In this document: positions 51,585-55,393 of the stretch, piece after piece
How positions within the stretch are numbered: position 1 is the first letter of the stretch
Layout of the letters: each line of letters starts with the position of its first letter
Source of the DNA: an uncultured Emticicia sp.
GTDB taxonomy: Bacteria > Bacteroidota > Bacteroidia > Cytophagales > Spirosomataceae
Assembly: GCF_937903345.1 (NCBI RefSeq)
Contig: NZ_CALCZQ010000005.1
Span: forward strand, 1 to 55,393
Direction: 5' to 3'
Length of the DNA: 55,393 bases
The notes under the pieces: generated by a model
Seen by the model: the letters and a program-made list of their open reading frames with translations, nothing else
Database searches by the model: none
Told to the model about the DNA's origin: nothing
Made by a program: the position numbers and the translations under genes

Positions 51585-51720
51585 ATTTGTTATAAATATA
51601 GGATGTATAAGTTTAGACGGATATCAAGAATGGCTTGACCGAAATAATAATATTTGTCCTTTATACCGACCTGAAAAAATGCAAAAAAGTATTCCAATTC
51701 CTAAATCAATGAAGGAATAG
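51574..51720 (+). pseudogene. Out-of-frame tail of the HNH endonuclease gene
   Basis: The +1 frame relative to the HNH gene is open from 51574 and reads VINIGCISLDGYQEWL, then NICPLY, ending at TAG 51718-51720. This looks like the ordinary C-terminal end of HNH proteins of this kind (GY..WL, SPLY-like ending). A single indel near 51560-51580 would join it to the upstream gene. Either real decay or a sequence error. Confidence 0.6.
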
Positions 51721-52141
51721 TTACAAAACAGTTTTAATATAAAATTTGATAATTATAATTTTCGTATTTCCACAAAAATGTTTTTTTGTGGAAATATTAA
51801 AAAATTGTTTTGAGTGAAGTAAATTGTGAACTATCATGCATATAAGTAATACTTCCAATTTTGATGATTTATTGACAGTTTGTTCAAAGTTTTAGGGTTT
51901 ACCTACAAGCGTGTATTCATTCAAAATCTTGGAGATTCTTCGCACCATACCAGCTTTCCAAAAAGTTTTTTAAATACCAAAATTTTAAGACTCTGATGTA
52001 TGTGGACTCAAGAAGCGTTCGAGTGTCCAACTAAGGAGTAATTCATTATCTTTCCAAATCAACAAAGCATTAGAGAAAGTTTTAATACATCTATATATGT
52101 TTACAAGAAGCGACAATTTATATTTAGCCCATATCAAACTC
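51721..52141. other. Gene-free stretch downstream of the HNH gene
   Basis: About 420 bp with no credible complete gene. It holds the 13-bp hairpin at 51766-51795. On the - strand an open stretch without a start codon (about 51985-52150) has some protein-like composition (WAKYKLSLLVN, ERFLSPHTSES) and could be a remnant of a lost gene, but no family is recognised. Confidence 0.4.
51766..51795. terminator. Perfect 13-bp hairpin downstream of the HNH gene
   Basis: Arms 51766-51778 and 51783-51795 with a 4-nt loop; the arms contain A5 and T5 tracts. No T run follows outside the stem, so it may be a terminator of the HNH transcript or an unrelated inverted repeat. Confidence 0.45.
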
Positions 52142-52291
52142 TCACAGCAAATTGTTAAGCAGGTTTAGCTTTACTTTTTTTCGTTTATTCAAAAAATCGC
52201 TAAATGCTTTTTGGTCTTCTACACTCGGTTTTTGTGTGCCAAACTCTATATCAGCATAATCTAATGTAATGAAATTGATTTTTGTTTTCAT
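52142..52291 (-). CDS. Small protein, 49 residues, third gene of the GNAT-like operon
   Basis: MKTKINFITLDYADIEFGTQ leads into a Lys/Asp-rich helix (EDQKAFSDFLNKRKK) and ends LNNLL. No known family. It starts 6 bp after the 54-residue gene, and the reading is clean between a proper ATG and TGA. Codon-level look and tight spacing support a real gene. Function unknown. Confidence 0.5.
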   Translation of the reverse strand: MKTKINFITLDYADIEFGTQKPSVEDQKAFSDFLNKRKKVKLNLLNNLL

Positions 52292-52297
52292 GCCATT

Positions 52298-52462
52298 TTA
52301 AACTTTAGCACTCGCTCTTCTTAGAAAAGCAGTATTAGCTTGTCTATCTTTTTTATTTTTAGTATTAGCTATAATTCTACGCATTTCTTCTTTTTCCGCT
52401 TCTGTCCATTCTTTGCTTTCGACCACGAAATCAATACCTGCTGGTTCTTTAATGTAGCCCAT
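52298..52462 (-). CDS. Small protein, 54 residues, second gene of the GNAT-like operon
   Basis: Begins MGYIKEPAGIDFVVESKEWT and continues as one charged helix (EAEKEEMRRIIANTK) ending in a basic tail. MGYIKEP-type small proteins recur in Bacteroidota by my recollection, but function is unknown. It starts 4 bp after the stop of the GNAT-like gene and ends 6 bp before the 49-residue gene, so the three are surely co-transcribed. Confidence 0.6.
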   Translation of the reverse strand: MGYIKEPAGIDFVVESKEWTEAEKEEMRRIIANTKNKKDRQANTAFLRRASAKV

Positions 52463-52466
52463 GATT

Positions 52467-52982
52467 TTATAAATTTTTGTTAAAATACCTATTTATTAAT
52501 TTCTGTGCCGCAACTTCGTCTATAAACATTCGTGTTCCGCCAGCGATAGTTGCTCCTAATGTTTTTTGATAATGACCGACTAAGGCCGTTTTGGCATCAA
52601 AGGCAACGAAACCATCAAATCTGAGTTCATTTGATACTTTACAAGCATACGCAAATAAGTTACCAGCAACACCTTCATAAATCTTGGTTGCACCTTTGTT
52701 AAAACTGATACTTTCAATCAATGATACATAAACAAAACCCTGCATATTTTCGAGCGAAACTAAGCCCTGAATCACATCTTGATTGCCTTCAATTACCAAT
52801 TTGAATACATTTCTATTAAGCTTTGCCGATTCTTTTTTCCAATCAAACACCCAATCTTTCTTTTTTAGGCTTTTCCAATCTTTGGGGGTCATTTCTATCA
52901 CCTCTGTATCAAAAACATCTCCCGAAACCCTATTAACTATCGAATTTGTCAGTTTATCTATCTCAATATCTATTCCTTCCAT
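52467..52982 (-). CDS. GNAT-fold-like protein
   Basis: 171 residues, no exact family recognised. The second half reads like a GNAT acetyltransferase: GFVYVSLIESISFNKGATKIYEGVAGNLFAYACKVSNELRFDGFVAFDAKT, then GHYQKTLGATIAGGTRMFID, with the usual GVAGNLFAYAC helix start after the substrate loop. A classic Q/RxxGxG/A pyrophosphate loop is not obvious (YEGVAGN is the nearest). First gene of a three-gene operon; a TATATTTG -7 box lies 20 bp upstream. Could be an acetyltransferase or a toxin-like GNAT protein. Confidence 0.55.
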   Translation of the reverse strand: MEGIDIEIDKLTNSIVNRVSGDVFDTEVIEMTPKDWKSLKKKDWVFDWKKESAKLNRNVFKLVIEGNQDVIQGLVSLENMQGFVYVSLIESISFNKGATKIYEGVAGNLFAYACKVSNELRFDGFVAFDAKTALVGHYQKTLGATIAGGTRMFIDEVAAQKLINRYFNKNL

Positions 52983-53002
52983 GCTTTTTTAGGTGGTGAA
53001 TT

Positions 53003-53010
53003 CAAATATA
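53003..53010 (-). promoter_or_regulatory. -7 promoter box of the GNAT-like operon
   Basis: TATATTTG on the - strand, an exact TAnnTTTG match, 20 bp upstream of the ATG at 52982. No convincing -33 element. The same box sequence drives the seven-gene operon at 50841. Confidence 0.45.
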
Positions 53011-53080
53011 AATTTACAAAAAAACGAGTAATATACACACATGTTACACAAAATATTAAGCTTTACTTATCTGCATATTC

Positions 53081-55324
53081 TTAAAGGCTTAAATCGTTTT
53101 CTTCATTTCGATAAGCATTTGCGGCCGTAAACGATAGGTCTTGATTACTCTTATTTCCCAACCTTTGCTCCGAGCTTTCTTCCAAATCATTTTTTATAAG
53201 CCCAATATCCAAGCCTTCACGATTAATTTTGTCAAACTCAAAGTTTTCTATTTTATGAATGATGGGCTTACCATTTTCGATTGAAATATTATAATCAGCC
53301 GTAGCAATAATAGCACCTTTTTTGTCAGAAATTAATAGTTCACCATATTGATTTTGTAAGTCTTTCTTGAGCATTTCGTCTTTTTCAGATGTTGATTTTT
53401 CGGCTAAATAACCTTTGTTTTTTTCTATGAAATCTTTGTCAATTTCGGTACTTTCTTTTAAACTGGGCATCATTAAATGCACCGAATTAGTTTTTTGATT
53501 AAAGGTTATAACAAAATTTTGTGCATCAGAAGTATTGATTTTTTCTTGAAAACCAGCGTCAATTCCTGCAAAATTCTCCAACTTATTATCCGATTGGACT
53601 TTCTGAAACTCAATAAAATGCTGATTTGTATTAGCCTGATGTGTTGTCTTGACAATCACACAATCATTGGAAGGAAACATTTCTTTACTGAGTTGTAAAG
53701 CCAATAACTTTTCCTCGTGTAATGTGCTTTGCAGTAAGAAATCTCGTTGCTGTTTCTCTACTTCTTGCTTTAAGGTTGGGTTAATTTCTTCTATTTTACC
53801 TTGCTTAATGATGGCAAAAACCTGTGGTTGAGCTACTTCGTGCGAAAGATTGTATTTTTCTAAATAGAGTTTTACGGTCTGTTTCTGCTCCAAACTTCTT
53901 TGGGCGGCACCCCGCTGTTCTGCATACGAAAATGCTTCCACTCCTTGCGAAAATCGTTTTTCAGGTAACTCAACGCCTTGTTTTTCTACTGTTACCACAA
54001 AGGGCTTTTGGCGTTTCAATTCATCATTCCAATCTTTTTGAATGGGGTGTTCCAAGCAAAATTCATTGGTTAAACCCTTCAATTGAATCAAACCTTTTTC
54101 AACCGTCAGTAAATTGGCATTATCATAAGGGAACTTGATTTCAATCTGAGCATTATGAGTGGATTTGGTTATAGTTAAAATTTTGACAATGGCTTCACTT
54201 CCTTCGGCAATATTATTTTTCAGTAGGTCAATCAAGTATTCTTTTAGGTTGTTTGCCATTGCTCGGCGTTTTTCATCGGTATCATAAGAAAAATTGATGC
54301 TCAAAGTTGCCTCCGTCTTTTGGCTAACATTGATTTCTGCTTTGATGTTATTCGATAAATCATTCTCAGGTTTTGAAAGTCTTCCAAGAAGATTTATCGT
54401 AAAGACTTTTCCCGCTCGGTCATTGTCCATTAATGAAACAATCTGCTTCGGTTCGGAAGCATTAATGAATTTTTGAATGGTATTGTAAGCCGAATTGCTC
54501 GGATTACCAACGGTTGAAATAAATGCCACTTGTGTATTTTTTGACCTAATTTCAGCGTGTTTCAACTCAAAATAAGACATCGCATCAATCGGCGATTCAA
54601 TCAAATAGAGTTTCTCCAGTTGCTGTTTCGGGAAATTGGATGTATGGATGCCATTTTCTCTTTTTTCTTGAATTTTATTAAATTGTCCACCCCGATAGCC
54701 TAATTCTTCATCATTTCTACGAATTTTTGCTAATAGAATCTCTTCATTTCTGATTGGAAAAACGGTGTTTGTGTAGGTCTTTCCATTGTTTAAACTTACC
54801 TTTTCGTTATAGACTTGGTATTGAAACTCAGGAGAACGATATGTTTTTTCAGTAATTCCACGACCTTCCAAATATCGGGTATCGGTCAGAGGCAGTAAGT
54901 ACAATTCTCGGTCAGTTAAACGCTTTTCAGTTTCTTCTTTTTTACTGACGGGTTTAATCTTTGTCGCTTGATGAGTTGTAGGATTACCCAAAAAGTCATC
55001 AATTTTCTGATATAAAGCCCTTTTACCTTCGGGGCTTGTTAGGTCAAGCTGATTTTTGTTTTTTTCAAAATCAAGCAAAGAACCACGGTCGCTACTGTCC
55101 ATTGCTGTCCAGTATTTATAACCCGTTTCAGGATAATACCGAACCCCAATAGTATCTAAATTTTCTTGCCCGACATTCTTTTGCAAAATCACATCAGTAG
55201 CTGTTGATTTTTGTTTATTCACTTCATATCCCTGTCTTTGGGCATAATCTGACAAATTGATTTCAAATTTGGCTTGACGAATCTTTTCTGCGGCACTTGC
55301 CTTACTAAATGTTACATTTCCCAT
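53081..55324 (-). CDS. Toprim primase-like protein of conjugative elements
   Basis: 747 residues. The N-terminal ~100 residues (INLSDYAQRQGYEVNKQKSTATDVILQK, YYPETGYKYWTAMDSSDRGSLLDF) resemble the TraC/DUF3991-type primase front but have no Cys zinc finger. The Toprim domain is at about 236-310: LYLIESPIDAMSYFEL (E243) and VSLMDNDRAGK (D300, D302). The long C-terminal half is charged and repetitive, unrecognised. It likely makes primers on transferred DNA or is a related accessory. Its start lies 69 bp from the window edge, and nothing else is visible there. Confidence 0.8.
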   Translation of the reverse strand: MGNVTFSKASAAEKIRQAKFEINLSDYAQRQGYEVNKQKSTATDVILQKNVGQENLDTIGVRYYPETGYKYWTAMDSSDRGSLLDFEKNKNQLDLTSPEGKRALYQKIDDFLGNPTTHQATKIKPVSKKEETEKRLTDRELYLLPLTDTRYLEGRGITEKTYRSPEFQYQVYNEKVSLNNGKTYTNTVFPIRNEEILLAKIRRNDEELGYRGGQFNKIQEKRENGIHTSNFPKQQLEKLYLIESPIDAMSYFELKHAEIRSKNTQVAFISTVGNPSNSAYNTIQKFINASEPKQIVSLMDNDRAGKVFTINLLGRLSKPENDLSNNIKAEINVSQKTEATLSINFSYDTDEKRRAMANNLKEYLIDLLKNNIAEGSEAIVKILTITKSTHNAQIEIKFPYDNANLLTVEKGLIQLKGLTNEFCLEHPIQKDWNDELKRQKPFVVTVEKQGVELPEKRFSQGVEAFSYAEQRGAAQRSLEQKQTVKLYLEKYNLSHEVAQPQVFAIIKQGKIEEINPTLKQEVEKQQRDFLLQSTLHEEKLLALQLSKEMFPSNDCVIVKTTHQANTNQHFIEFQKVQSDNKLENFAGIDAGFQEKINTSDAQNFVITFNQKTNSVHLMMPSLKESTEIDKDFIEKNKGYLAEKSTSEKDEMLKKDLQNQYGELLISDKKGAIIATADYNISIENGKPIIHKIENFEFDKINREGLDIGLIKNDLEESSEQRLGNKSNQDLSFTAANAYRNEENDLSL

Positions 55325-55393
55325 AGTTTTTAGTCTTATTTATGAATATAATTTTCTTTTTAATTGTATTAATTATTTATTATTGAAAATATT

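Noticed and set aside
55340..55360. Partial match to the 17-bp copper element upstream of the Toprim gene (GAAAATTATAT)
   Set aside because: Only about 11 bases match in very AT-rich DNA and no -7 box lies at the 41-bp distance.

Overview
The window is AT-rich DNA from a member of the Bacteroidota, probably Cytophagales or Flavobacteriales. The evidence is the gene families (TonB receptor/DUF4249 pairs, HYC_CC_PP, DUF6660, DUF3347, BfmA/BtgA and DUF5712 mobilization proteins) and several promoters with the phylum's TAnnTTTG -7 box. It looks like part of a conjugative or mobilizable element, a plasmid or an ICE, that carries heavy-metal cargo. I see no replication initiator, integrase, transposase, rRNA, tRNA or CRISPR array inside the window.

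Layout. 1-2.3 kb: the 3' end of a TonB-dependent receptor with its DUF4249 lipoprotein (+). 2.4-10.6 kb (-): a Zn/Cd/Co-type efflux operon: DUF6660-like small protein, CzcA-type RND pump fused to a TolC-type outer-membrane domain, CzcB-type adaptor, ZntA-type P1B ATPase. 10.7-13.6 kb (-): Crp-family regulator, rhodanese/metallo-beta-lactamase protein and MFS transporter. 13.7-24.6 kb (-): a tightly packed periplasmic copper/redox cluster: DUF3347 protein, haem-binding protein, methyltransferase, SRPBCC protein, a nuclease-like gene, PepSY protein, multicopper oxidase, di-haem peroxidase, small exported protein and TonB receptor. 24.8-35.8 kb (-): two copper operons. One holds CopA ATPase, a CopZ-like HMA protein and a small exported protein. 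The other holds a HYC_CC_PP protein, TonB receptor, an HMA-AraC regulator, beta-propeller, multicopper oxidase, HMA protein and a DUF2911-DUF3347 protein. Their promoters share an exact 17-bp element placed 41 bp upstream of the -7 box in both cases, a likely binding site for the HMA-AraC regulator.

36-43.3 kb is the mobile-element backbone: coupling protein, relaxase, BfmA/BtgA protein, a divergent ParA/ribbon-helix-helix pair preceded by 13 tandem 8-bp repeats (candidate centromere), DUF932 protein, a hypothetical protein and SSB. 43.3-45.0 kb holds two structured, gene-free stretches around ardA. 45.0-50.8 kb (-) is the most unusual part: one compact seven-gene operon with a DUF6932-type nucleotidyltransferase-like protein, XRE-ImmA/IrrE protein, zinc-ribbon-DUF4186 protein, radical SAM enzyme, DPPW methyltransferase-like protein, ASCH-domain protein and P-loop (nucleotide kinase-like) protein. 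It starts at a promoter whose transcription start lies in an 8+8-bp palindrome. A divergent HNH endonuclease gene with a frameshifted tail lies beside it. I recognise no described system with this full composition. The parts suggest a nucleotide or nucleic-acid modification system, possibly used in defence or element maintenance. 52.1-55.3 kb: a three-gene small operon with a GNAT-like protein, then a Toprim primase-like protein typical of conjugative elements.
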